Source: UBA7672 sp965279085 (GTDB lineage: Bacteria; Pseudomonadota; Alphaproteobacteria; Caulobacterales; Hyphomonadaceae). Taken from it: a stretch of DNA of 64,000 nucleotides. The stretch spans positions 3,410,001 through 3,474,000 of the forward strand of contig OZ257149.1 in assembly GCA_965279085.1 (NCBI GenBank), given 5' to 3'. Positions 54,480 to 64,000 of the stretch are shown one piece after another; position 1 is the first letter of the stretch, and each line of letters begins with the position of its first letter. The notes under the pieces are model-generated. The model saw nothing but the letters and a program-made list of their open reading frames with translations, was not told the DNA's origin and did no database searches. The position numbers and the translations under genes are program-made.

Positions 54480-54853
54480 TGCCGCGTCTCCTTCCGACAT
54501 GCGTCCGCTATCCCGCTTGTCGGCGGGACATGATCGGACGCGGCTCCGCGCGCGCGGAATTGCGCGGCGTGGCCAGGGTCAATTTTGAAAGGTCAGACGC
54601 TATCCAGCCAAAGCCGGGAGCGTTGACCGCCCCCTGGGATACAGAGGGGCAAACTGATCGCGTTCAGTCGCCTCATCGGCTGTGTGGCTCCATTGCGACG
54701 CGGAGGAGTTGTCCCCCGACCCGCGACCGTCTGCCGCAAGATTCGGGCGGCATTTGGGCGGTGCGTAAATTCAGTCTAGGTGTCTGTCAGATGCCGGCTG
54801 ATGCTTGCGGATCGTTTTGATCGCGCGCAGCGTTGGCGGCGAGGGAGAAAACG
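54480..54853. other. 374-base gap without recognised gene
   Basis: Divergent spacer between the gene at 53430 and the Gmad2 lipoprotein gene. It contains a GC-rich stretch and one short unsupported open frame. No tRNA, known RNA motif, clear promoter or repeat was recognised in it. Confidence 0.5.
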
Positions 54854-55360
54854 ATGATCCGCCACGCCGCCTTTGCCTGTCTTGCGCTTGCCGCCTGCAC
54901 GCCGGAAGCCAAGCCGCCGGAGACGCCGGCCGTGGCGGAGCAGGCAACGCCTGATATCGCGCCACTGGCGGATGCAAGCGATGCAGAGAAGTACAAGCCC
55001 GCGCCGGATGGCGAGATCACGGTGAAGACGCCGCTGGCCGGCGCGCGGGTGACCGGCCCGCTGATCGTTGAAGGCGTCGCGATCAACGACTGGTTCTTCG
55101 AGGGACAGTTCGTGGCCGAGCTTGTTTTCGACGGCGAAGTGATCGTGCAGGCGCCGGCGATGCAGTCTGGCGACAAGAGCTGGACCGATCCGGGTCCGGT
55201 GGACTTCAAGGCCGAGCTGACCTTCGACGTCACGAAGGAACAGAATGCCGAGTTGATCCTGAGCGAGGACATGCCCGAGTATATCGACGAGCAGAACGAC
55301 ATTCGCGGTCCGGCGCGTTCGATCCGCATCCCTGTCGTGCTGCTTCCGCCCGCGAAGTGA
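54854..55360 (+). CDS. Gmad2-domain lipoprotein
   Basis: A 168-residue protein with signal peptide and lipobox LALAAC (Cys 16), a short Pro/Glu-rich spacer, then an immunoglobulin-like Gmad2 domain: ITVKTPLAGARVTGPLIVEGVA, DWFFEGQFVAELV, FKAELTFDV. Gmad2 domains occur in envelope and spore-germination proteins. The ATG at 54854 follows GAGGGAGAAAACG. Its TGA overlaps the selO GTG, so the two are translationally coupled. Confidence 0.8.
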   Translation: MIRHAAFACLALAACTPEAKPPETPAVAEQATPDIAPLADASDAEKYKPAPDGEITVKTPLAGARVTGPLIVEGVAINDWFFEGQFVAELVFDGEVIVQAPAMQSGDKSWTDPGPVDFKAELTFDVTKEQNAELILSEDMPEYIDEQNDIRGPARSIRIPVVLLPPAK

Positions 55361-56769
55361 GCTCGGCGTACCGGCCCGAGAAGGCTATCCTCGAACTCGA
55401 CAAACGGTTTCATGCCGAAGTCGAGCCGGCGGATTTTCCGCGGCACACGATCCGCTGGCGCAACCAGCGCTGGGCGGAGCAGGTTGGCCTCGGCGCGCTG
55501 GGCGATGCGGAGTGGATCGAGCACTTCGGGAAGTTCGCGCCGCTCAAGGGTTCGCTCGAGAAGCCTCTGGCGCTGGCTTATCACGGCCAGCAGTTCCAGG
55601 TTTACAACCCGCAGATCGGCGACGGGCGCGGCTTCCTGTTCGCGCAGCTACGCGACGGGCAGGGCAGGCTGCTCGATCTCGGCACCAAGGGATCGGGCCA
55701 GACGCCGTGGTCGCGCACGGGTGATGGGCGTCTCACGCTGAAGGGCGGCGTTCGCGAGATCATGGCTGCGGGGATGCTGGAGGCGCTCGGCGTCTACACG
55801 TCGAAGGCGTTCTCGCTGATCGAGACGGGCGAACAGCTGGCGCGTAATGACGAGCCGTCACCGACGCGTTCGTCGGTGCTGGTGCGCCTGTCGCACAGCC
55901 ACATGCGCTTCGGCACGTTCCAGCGGCAGGCCTATGCGGGCGACGCCGATGCTATCGGCAAGCTGGTCGAATACTGCATCCGTCATTTCCATCCGCAGGC
56001 GCAGGATGCGGACATGGCCGCGTCGGCGGCGGGTCTGCTGCGCGAGGTGGTCGCTGCAACGGCAGAGCTGGCCGCTTCCTGGATGGCGGCGGGGTTCGTC
56101 CACGGCGTGCTCAACACCGACAACATGGTGGTGACGGGGGAGAGCTTTGACTACGGCCCCTGGCGCTTCCTGCCGTATTCTGACCCCAGCTTCACGGCCG
56201 CCTATTTCGACCAGACCGGCCTCTATTCGTTCGGACGGCAGCCTTCTGCTGCGCTGTGGAATCTCGGGCGGCTTGCGGAATGCCTGACGCTGGTGGCGGA
56301 GGTGTCGCCGCTGGAAAAAGAGCTGCAGCGCTACGAGGAACTCTACCGCGCGGCGTTTCCGCGCCGCGTGCTGGCGGTGCTCGGGCTGAAACCGGCGGGG
56401 GAGGAGGCGGATCTCGACCTGCTCAAGACCCTGTTCGCATGGATGGGCGATACCAAGGCGTCCTGGCCGCAGGTCTTCTTCGACTGGTTCTGCGGGTCTG
56501 CCAGCGAAACGCGGGCAGCGCAGGGATCTCTGGCGAAACTGTACGCCACGCCTGCCTTCGAGCCGGTCCGCCGCGCGCTGCTTGAGCATCAGCCGGAACG
56601 TCCGGAGCGTCTGTCTCACGACTATTTCAAAGGCGCCCAGCCGGTCAGCCTTCTGATCGAGGAAGTCGAGGCGCTGTGGGCCCACATCGACGAGCGCGAC
56701 GACTGGAGCCCGTTCAACCGGCACATGCAGCGGATAGACGCAGCCCGGCAGGCTCTGGGCCTGACCTAG
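55357..56769 (+). CDS. selO: Protein adenylyltransferase SelO (YdiU)
   Basis: Pseudokinase-fold enzyme that transfers AMP to protein Ser/Thr/Tyr residues; linked to redox homeostasis in known cases. Family blocks: YHGQQFQVYNPQIGDGRGFL, DLGTKGSGQTPWSRTGDGR, LKGGVREIMAAGMLEALGV, and the catalytic-loop equivalents FVHGVLNTDNMVVTGESFDYG with GPWRFLP. Length 470 residues. Start GTG at 55357. The C-terminal selenocysteine of eukaryotic SelO is absent, as in most bacteria. Confidence 0.95.
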   Translation: MSSAYRPEKAILELDKRFHAEVEPADFPRHTIRWRNQRWAEQVGLGALGDAEWIEHFGKFAPLKGSLEKPLALAYHGQQFQVYNPQIGDGRGFLFAQLRDGQGRLLDLGTKGSGQTPWSRTGDGRLTLKGGVREIMAAGMLEALGVYTSKAFSLIETGEQLARNDEPSPTRSSVLVRLSHSHMRFGTFQRQAYAGDADAIGKLVEYCIRHFHPQAQDADMAASAAGLLREVVAATAELAASWMAAGFVHGVLNTDNMVVTGESFDYGPWRFLPYSDPSFTAAYFDQTGLYSFGRQPSAALWNLGRLAECLTLVAEVSPLEKELQRYEELYRAAFPRRVLAVLGLKPAGEEADLDLLKTLFAWMGDTKASWPQVFFDWFCGSASETRAAQGSLAKLYATPAFEPVRRALLEHQPERPERLSHDYFKGAQPVSLLIEEVEALWAHIDERDDWSPFNRHMQRIDAARQALGLT

Positions 56770-56906
56770 GTTAAAGCCCGAATCTGCATGAAATCCGGCT
56801 GTTTCTGCGAGGGATTCCCGATTTCTCCCCTACCGAACCGAGGGGTTTGTTAACCGTTATCACGCGAGATGGAGCGTGTGATTTCCGCAGTCTCGGTCGC
56901 CGGTTC

Positions 56907-59696
56907 ATGACGTCCGCTCCTCTTCCATTGGGTTCGGCATCGCCTCCCGAGGTGATCGAGAAGTCATTCAACGCAGCCGTTGAGCATTTCCTGAATTCCG
57001 TGTCGGAGGCGTTCGCGCTGATCGACCAGGAAGGCCGCGTCGTTCGTGCCAACATCGCCTATCGCCGCCTGACGGGCCCGGCGGGCGGGGCGCACGACGC
57101 TTCGATCATCTCCTTCCTCGATGCCGAACGCCGAGAGCCCGCGCGAGAGGCGCTGCGCACGCTGAACGACAAGACGCCGTCCCGCTCGCTGCAGCTGCGC
57201 TTCAAGATCGGGCACGAATTCAAGCTGATCGACGCTGATCTTTCATGGCTCGGGCCAGCCGGCCTCATCTCCTTTGTCGGCCGCGACGTGACGCGGCAGG
57301 ACACGCTGGAGCGCGAGCGCCTCGAGACGGCGACGTCCCGCGATGCTGTCGAGCAGGTGGGCGACATCGGCCACTGGCGCGCTGGACGCGACTTCAAGCT
57401 GCAATGTTCGGCCGGCGCCTCGCGCATCCTCGGGCTTGATCCCGCCGCACCGCCGCTGGTGCTGACCGATTTCGTTGAGATGATCCTGGCGGAAGAGCGC
57501 CAGAACGTGGTCGCCGCCGCGCGCGATGCATTCGAGAAGCGCAAGCCTGTGCGCCAGACCTTTCAGATGCGCCGCGCCGACGGCACCACGCGGATGATCC
57601 AGGTGGCGGGCTCGCCGTCGATCGACGCGCGTGGGCAGATCGAGGCGATGCACGGCGTCGTCGTCGACAAGACCGACAGTCACGCAGCGTTGCAAGCCGC
57701 GATGCAGGCGGACTCAACCGTTCGCCGCTTCGTGCAGGCGGCGCCGATGCCGATCTGCATGTACGACAAGGAAATGCGCGTCGTCATGGCCAGCGAAAGC
57801 TGGATGAAGGAGCGCCGCAAGAAGGAAGAGGAAGTCCTCGGCCGGTCCGCCTACGACCTGATGCCGTGGATGCCCGAGAAGTGGCGCGCGATCCACCGCC
57901 AGGTGTTGCGTGGCGAAAGCCTGAGCCATGACCGTGACCCGTTCGAGCGCCGCAGCGGCAAGCGCGGTTGGTTGAAATGGTCTTGCGCACCGTGGCGCGA
58001 CGGCGAAGGCAATGTAGGAGGCCTCGTGATAATGCACGAGGATGTGTCGGCCTTCGTCGAGGCGCAGCACGAAGTCGAGTCGTCCAAGGAACGCATGTCG
58101 TTCGGGATGACGATCACCCAGATGATGATCTGGGAACTCGATTTCGAGATGCGGGAGACGTATATCGAGGGCGACTGGAAACACTTCTTCCCGCAGCGCC
58201 CGACCTTCGACTCGCTCAGCGGCAGCGACAGCTGGATCCATCCGTCTGACCGCGAGATGCTGGGCAACAAGTGGCGCTCGCATCTCGCCGGCGGCCCGCC
58301 CTACACGTCCGAGTATCGCGTCAGCTTCGCGGACGGCCGCGAGATCTGGCACTCGGCGGCGATCCGCATTCTCAAGACGGTGAAGGGCTCGCCAGCGCGC
58401 GCCTTCGCTGTCATCCAGGACATCACGGCCCGCAAGCATATCGAACTCAAGGCGATGGAAGCCGAGCAGCGCGCACTGGTCGCGGCCGCCGCCAAGTCCG
58501 ACTTCCTCTCCAACATGAGCCACGAAATCCGCACACCGCTGAACGGCGTGCTCGCGGTTTCCGAAGTGCTTCAGCGCACGCCGCTGGACGAGCGCCAGGC
58601 GGAGATGGTGCGGCTGATCTCGACGTCCGGCCGCACGCTGCTGCGCGTGATGGATGACCTTGTCGAATTCTCACGCCTCGAGGGCGACGACATCCAGTTC
58701 GACGTGCGTCCGTTCGAACTCGAAGAGGCGCTGCGCAACACGTGCGAGGCGGCGCGCACGCGCGCGGAGGCCAAGGGCCTGCGCTTCGATGCGTTCATCT
58801 CGGCCAATTGCGATGGCGTGTTCCGCGGCGATCCCGTGCGTATCGGCCAGGTGCTCGGCAACCTGCTCAACAACGCCGTCAAGTTCACCGAGGAAGGCCA
58901 CATCACGGTGTCGGCCGGCGTCGAGGAACTCGGCGAGGGCAAGACGCAGCTGCGCCTGTCGGTCACCGATACAGGCGTGGGTTTCGCCCCCGAATTGGCC
59001 GAGCGGATCTTCGAGCGTTTCGAGCAGGCGGACATTTCCACGTCACGCAAGTTCGGCGGCCTCGGCCTCGGCCTGTCCATCGTGAAGCGCCTTGTCGAGC
59101 TGATGAGCGGGCACGTGTCGGCGCAGTCGAAGGAGGGCGAGGGCTCGACGTTCGAGGTGCTCGTGCCGATCTCGCGCGACCGTATCGCGGCGCTGGGCGC
59201 GATGACAGCGGTGGCTGTCGAGGATTTCGAGGCGGAAACGAAGATCGAGAATCTTCGCTTGCTGGTCGCGGAAGACAATCCGATGAACCGCCGCGTGGTG
59301 GAACTGCTGCTGGCGCAATCCGGCCTGCAGATCACCTTCGCGGAGAACGGCAAGGAAGCCGTCGAAAAGTTCTCGAACGCGCGCTTCGACCTGGTGCTGA
59401 TGGACCTGCAGATGCCGATCATGGGCGGTCTTGCTGCGATGCGCGCCATCCGTGCGTGGGAGAAGGAGCAGGGCCGCATACCGACGCCGATGCTGGCCGT
59501 TTCGGCCAACGCGACGGACGATCACGTCATCGAGGCGAAGGAAGCCGGCGCCGACGATCACGTCGCCAAGCCGATCGTGCGCGAGACGCTGTTCGAGGCC
59601 ATAGCCCGCCACGCCAGGCCGACCAGCGCCGACAACGGCCCGGCGACGCTCGACGATGGCGACTTCGATCTCGACGAGTTCGATATCGCGGTCTAG
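56907..59696 (+). CDS. PAS-domain hybrid sensor histidine kinase
   Basis: A 929-residue sensor with no clear transmembrane segment, so cytoplasmic. Several PAS domains fill residues 10-520 (FALIDQEGRVVRANIAYRRL; WRAGRDFKLQCSAGASRILG; PICMYDKEMRVVMASESWM). The HisKA helix SDFLSNMSHEIRTPLNG puts the phospho-His near 540. The ATPase domain has NLLNNAVKF, DTGVGFAP and GGLGLGLSIVKRL. A C-terminal receiver has the phospho-Asp near 832 in LVLMDLQMP. Signal unknown. The ATG at 56907 is preferred to an upstream TTG. Confidence 0.93.
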   Translation: MTSAPLPLGSASPPEVIEKSFNAAVEHFLNSVSEAFALIDQEGRVVRANIAYRRLTGPAGGAHDASIISFLDAERREPAREALRTLNDKTPSRSLQLRFKIGHEFKLIDADLSWLGPAGLISFVGRDVTRQDTLERERLETATSRDAVEQVGDIGHWRAGRDFKLQCSAGASRILGLDPAAPPLVLTDFVEMILAEERQNVVAAARDAFEKRKPVRQTFQMRRADGTTRMIQVAGSPSIDARGQIEAMHGVVVDKTDSHAALQAAMQADSTVRRFVQAAPMPICMYDKEMRVVMASESWMKERRKKEEEVLGRSAYDLMPWMPEKWRAIHRQVLRGESLSHDRDPFERRSGKRGWLKWSCAPWRDGEGNVGGLVIMHEDVSAFVEAQHEVESSKERMSFGMTITQMMIWELDFEMRETYIEGDWKHFFPQRPTFDSLSGSDSWIHPSDREMLGNKWRSHLAGGPPYTSEYRVSFADGREIWHSAAIRILKTVKGSPARAFAVIQDITARKHIELKAMEAEQRALVAAAAKSDFLSNMSHEIRTPLNGVLAVSEVLQRTPLDERQAEMVRLISTSGRTLLRVMDDLVEFSRLEGDDIQFDVRPFELEEALRNTCEAARTRAEAKGLRFDAFISANCDGVFRGDPVRIGQVLGNLLNNAVKFTEEGHITVSAGVEELGEGKTQLRLSVTDTGVGFAPELAERIFERFEQADISTSRKFGGLGLGLSIVKRLVELMSGHVSAQSKEGEGSTFEVLVPISRDRIAALGAMTAVAVEDFEAETKIENLRLLVAEDNPMNRRVVELLLAQSGLQITFAENGKEAVEKFSNARFDLVLMDLQMPIMGGLAAMRAIRAWEKEQGRIPTPMLAVSANATDDHVIEAKEAGADDHVAKPIVRETLFEAIARHARPTSADNGPATLDDGDFDLDEFDIAV

Positions 59697-60394
59697 CCGC
59701 CGAACGTTCCGCGGAAGAAATCGCCGACCCAGCCCGGCGCATATACGCCGAACATGATCAGGCCCAGCGTCAGCACGTGCAGCGCAGTGATCAGCGCCGT
59801 GATCGTCACAAATCCGGGCTTGTAGGTCTTGTGACGCAGGACGTGCTGCGCCAGCAGGCCGCCGACGATGCCGAAGGTGAGGTCGAGCAGGTGCAGCCGG
59901 CGCTCCGGTTCGCGCCATTCGCGCTTGGCGGCGGCGCGCTTGTCTGCCTGGTAGAACAGGAAGGATGCAACGCCCGCGATCAGGTAGAGCAGGCCCACCC
60001 ACGCCGGGAAACGTTCCAGCATGATATTGTTGCCGATGAGCACGATGATCACCGCGGCGCCCGCAACGCGCGTCGAGATCGAGAGCATGCCCGGTTCGGC
60101 GCGCGGGCGATCTGGCGCCTTGGGCGTGTCGTAGACCGGCGCGCGGACGTATGACGTCTTCGGCTGCTTGGGCGGTGGCGGAGCCGCGAGGATCTGGGCG
60201 TTGATGGCCTGAACGCGGCCACCCTTGCCTTCGGCGACTTCGTAGGAAAGGCGGTCACCGGGCTTCGGTCGCTCGATGCTTTTGCCGATGGCCTTCATGT
60301 GGACGTAGATCTTGCCGGCATTGCCCGGGCGGCGAATGAAGCCGAAGCCTCGCTCGTCGTGCCAGTCCTCCAGTATGCCGGTTTCTCGCGCCAC
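59693..60394 (-). CDS. Cold-shock domain-DUF1294 fusion protein
   Basis: The N-terminal cold-shock-like OB domain reads GILEDWHDERGFGFIRRPG and YVHMKAIGK, with the RNA-binding Phe residues. A Pro-rich linker leads to a DUF1294 membrane domain with about four helices (LLYLIAGVASFLFYQADKRAA; RRLHLLDLTFGIVGGLLAQHVLRHK). This fusion is known in several bacteria and its role is unclear. Start GTG at 60394 with GAGGAGA upstream. It overlaps the end of the kinase gene and follows acs by 15 bases. Confidence 0.88.
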   Translation of the reverse strand: MARETGILEDWHDERGFGFIRRPGNAGKIYVHMKAIGKSIERPKPGDRLSYEVAEGKGGRVQAINAQILAAPPPPKQPKTSYVRAPVYDTPKAPDRPRAEPGMLSISTRVAGAAVIIVLIGNNIMLERFPAWVGLLYLIAGVASFLFYQADKRAAAKREWREPERRLHLLDLTFGIVGGLLAQHVLRHKTYKPGFVTITALITALHVLTLGLIMFGVYAPGWVGDFFRGTFGG

Positions 60395-60409
60395 TCTCTC
60401 CTCGTAGCG

Positions 60410-62377
<1,968 letters not shown>

Positions 62378-62489
62378 GGGGCGCTCCGGTTTATGTAGGC
62401 TTCTTGGGGGGTGTTCTGGCCCAATTCGACGCGAAGATGAAGCACCAGCTGACGCCTGAGATTGGGCGAGGCAGCGGTTGAAGAACCGC

Positions 62490-62564
62490 CGGGCGCCTGT
62501 CCGGCACTTCTTCTTCGTATCGCGCGACTCATCTCGTTGAAGGGAAGAGCCGGGCAGGCGCCCG
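62490..62564. repeat. Long inverted repeat between fpr and acs
   Basis: CGGGCGCCTGTCCGGC (62490-62505) and GCCGGGCAGGCGCCCG (62549-62564) pair over 16 bases with one G-T position, around a 43-base spacer. It lies in the 229-base gap between the fpr stop and the acs start on the minus strand. It could be a terminator for fpr or a leader structure for acs. Confidence 0.7.
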
Positions 62565-62606
62565 TCGGTCCCGGATCAGGGGGCGGTGTTCGCCGCTGCG
62601 CGACCT

Positions 62607-63422
62607 CTAACCCACAAACGCCTTTTCGATGACGAACTCGGCGGGGTGGGCGTTGGAGCCCTCCTTGAGACCGGCCTTTTCAACCAGCGCCTTGATGTCG
62701 TTGATCATGTCCATCGAGCCGCACACCATCACGCGGTCGACGGCGGGATCGAGCGGCGGCACGTCGAGATCGGCGAACAGCGTGCCCTTCTCGATGCAGG
62801 TCGTGATGCGCTCCTGGTTCGGCCACGGCTCGCGCGTTACGGTGGTGTAGTGGACCAGCCGGCCGAAATGTTCGCCAACCAGCGGATCGTCGCGCAGGCT
62901 CTCGACCAGATCGATGCCGTATTTCAGCTCGCCGACTTCGCGGCAGGTGTGGGTGAGGATCACCTGCTCGAAACGCTCATAGGTTTCGGGGTCGCGGATA
63001 ACCGAAGCGAAGGGCGCAAGGCCAGTGCCGGTGGAGAAGCAGTAGAGCCGCTTGCCCGGCGTGAGCGCGTCATGGACCAGCGTGCCGACGGACTTTCGGC
63101 CGAGCAGCACCTTGTCGCCAGGCTTGATCGCCTGAAGGCGGGAGGTGAGGGGACCGTCGGGAACCTTGATCGAAAAGAATTCCAGTTCCTCGTCCCAGCT
63201 CGGGCTGGCGATGGAGTAGGCGCGCAGCAGCGGCTTCCCGTTGTCGCCGGGCAGGCCGATCATCACGAACTCGCCCGAGCGGAAGCGGAAGGTGGACGGG
63301 CGCGTGATGCGGAACGCGAACATGCGGTCCGTGTAGTGCTTCACCGAAAGCACGGTTTCCTCGGTCGGCGCGTTGGGCGACTTCGCGGGCTTTTCTACGG
63401 GCTTGTCGGCGGCTTCCGTCAT
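62607..63422 (-). CDS. fpr: Ferredoxin/flavodoxin-NADP+ reductase
   Basis: FAD enzyme exchanging electrons between NADPH and ferredoxin or flavodoxin. FAD-binding RAYSIASP (with Arg/Tyr/Ser contacts), the pyrophosphate-binding STGTGLAPFASVIRDP, the NADP-side VILTHTCREVGEL, and MVCGSMDMINDIKALVEKAGL are all present. Length 271 residues; the last residues AEFVIEKAFVG match the Fpr subgroup. The ATG at 63422 is chosen. It could supply electrons to sulfite reductase, which lacks CysJ here. Confidence 0.93.
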   Translation of the reverse strand: MTEAADKPVEKPAKSPNAPTEETVLSVKHYTDRMFAFRITRPSTFRFRSGEFVMIGLPGDNGKPLLRAYSIASPSWDEELEFFSIKVPDGPLTSRLQAIKPGDKVLLGRKSVGTLVHDALTPGKRLYCFSTGTGLAPFASVIRDPETYERFEQVILTHTCREVGELKYGIDLVESLRDDPLVGEHFGRLVHYTTVTREPWPNQERITTCIEKGTLFADLDVPPLDPAVDRVMVCGSMDMINDIKALVEKAGLKEGSNAHPAEFVIEKAFVG

Positions 63423-63616
63423 GGCGTCCTGGGGCTGCGCAGGCGCCCCGTCCGGGCCCGTTTCGCGTGAGGTGGACCTAGGGGACAAGCCCGGCAAATG
63501 CAACTAATGCCAATGTTTAGCCCGGAAACGGCGGGGAGGGTCCGGGGCGTGTAGTCGCCGCCATAATCTCGCCCGCCACGCCATTTTGATACCCTGACCG
63601 GAATTAGCCGCCTAAG

Positions 63617-64000
63617 ATGGCCAGCCTTGTTCTTCTGGAGGATTCGCCAGCCTTGCCGCGCCTGTTGACCATCATGCTGGGAGCGATCGCCCTGATCGCG
63701 GCCGTGGTCGGCATCCGCTCGCTGATGCCGGGCGGGGATTCGATCCGCGACGTGCAGGCCAATCGCATCCCGACGCTCGACAAGGCGCTGCCGGACGGCA
63801 CGCAGGGTCGGAACGGCATGCCGGTAGTCGTCATCCGGTCGCAGGCATCGGAGCGTCCCCTGTTCCTTTCGATCGGCGGGCGGACGGAGGCGCGCATCCT
63901 GGATGTGAAGTCGCAGTCAGCCGGTTCGGTCACGAGCGCACCGGTTGCCGAAGGAACGGTCGTCGAGAAGGGCGCGCTCCTGTGCGGCCTCGATGTCGAG
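63617..64000 (+). CDS. RND efflux periplasmic adaptor, 3' end missing
   Basis: The window ends inside this gene. An N-terminal membrane segment (LLTIMLGAIALIAAVVGIRSL) is followed by a periplasmic part with SIGGRTEARILDVKSQSAGSV and GTVVEKGALLCGLDVE, the lipoyl-like hairpin start of HlyD/MexA-type adaptors. The start is uncertain: ATG at 63617, or TTG at 63653 eleven bases after GGAGG. An inner-membrane RND pump gene is expected just beyond the window. Confidence 0.82.
   Translation, partial: MASLVLLEDSPALPRLLTIMLGAIALIAAVVGIRSLMPGGDSIRDVQANRIPTLDKALPDGTQGRNGMPVVVIRSQASERPLFLSIGGRTEARILDVKSQSAGSVTSAPVAEGTVVEKGALLCGLDVE

Noticed and set aside
54480..54853. Hidden RNA gene in the 374-base gap
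   Set aside because: No tRNA arms, signal recognition particle RNA, tmRNA or 6S-like structure could be recognised, and no terminator marks an end.

Overview
The window is a contiguous, gene-dense, GC-rich stretch of bacterial chromosome. Gene order points to an alphaproteobacterium, most likely near Caulobacterales or Hyphomonadaceae (inference). The clues are ftsZ followed by lpxC, bamD, recN and ligA; an alphaproteobacterial GTTC-N7-GTTC LexA box before recN; a rodZ-ispG pair; and a lipoprotein of the Caulobacter CC0125/CC1285 type. No rRNA, tRNA, CRISPR array, insertion sequence or prophage was recognised.

Layout. 1-11.1 kb: end of the division/envelope cluster (ftsZ partial, Rsm22-like methyltransferase, dioxygenase-like lipoprotein, lpxC, DUF4349 lipoprotein, bamD, peroxiredoxin, recN, ligA). 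11.1-21.1 kb: housekeeping genes (small lipoproteins, DUF924, ubiG, lysC, ptsP, rodZ-like, ispG, dienelactone hydrolase). 21.1-27.3 kb: a LysR regulator divergent from a tightly packed sulfur-assimilation operon (cobA, DUF2849, GST, cysI, DUF934, cysH). 27.4-32.1 kb: a membrane protein, gmhB-like phosphatase, Tet-type MFS transporter, and a four-gene VOC/YjbR/ArsR/SRPBCC operon with a near-consensus promoter and a perfect palindromic operator. 32.2-34.4 kb: the most accessory-looking part, with a palindromic repeat, a frameshifted SEC-C protein and a lower-GC OLD-like ATPase/TOPRIM gene. 34.4-38.0 kb: a TPP riboswitch heading a chain of overlapping genes made of three uncharacterised membrane proteins with thiC last. 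38.1-47.6 kb: nitronate monooxygenase, a second operon with another PH-like membrane protein, a persulfide-dioxygenase/rhodanese fusion flanked by two related small lipoproteins, GNAT, DUF1697, cupin and TPR-sulfotransferase genes. 47.6-64 kb: a degenerate receiver protein, FATP-type acyl-CoA synthetase, AsmA protein, frameshifted methyltransferase, Gmad2 lipoprotein coupled to selO, hybrid histidine kinase, cold-shock/DUF1294 fusion, acs, ferredoxin-NADP reductase and the start of an RND adaptor.

The best candidates for something undescribed are the TPP-riboswitch operon of PH-like membrane proteins ending in thiC, and the lone OLD-like ATPase/TOPRIM gene in a compositionally distinct patch. 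Two genes carry single-base frameshifts at short homopolymers, so sequence error must be considered for both. All product names come from reading motifs and context; no database search was run.
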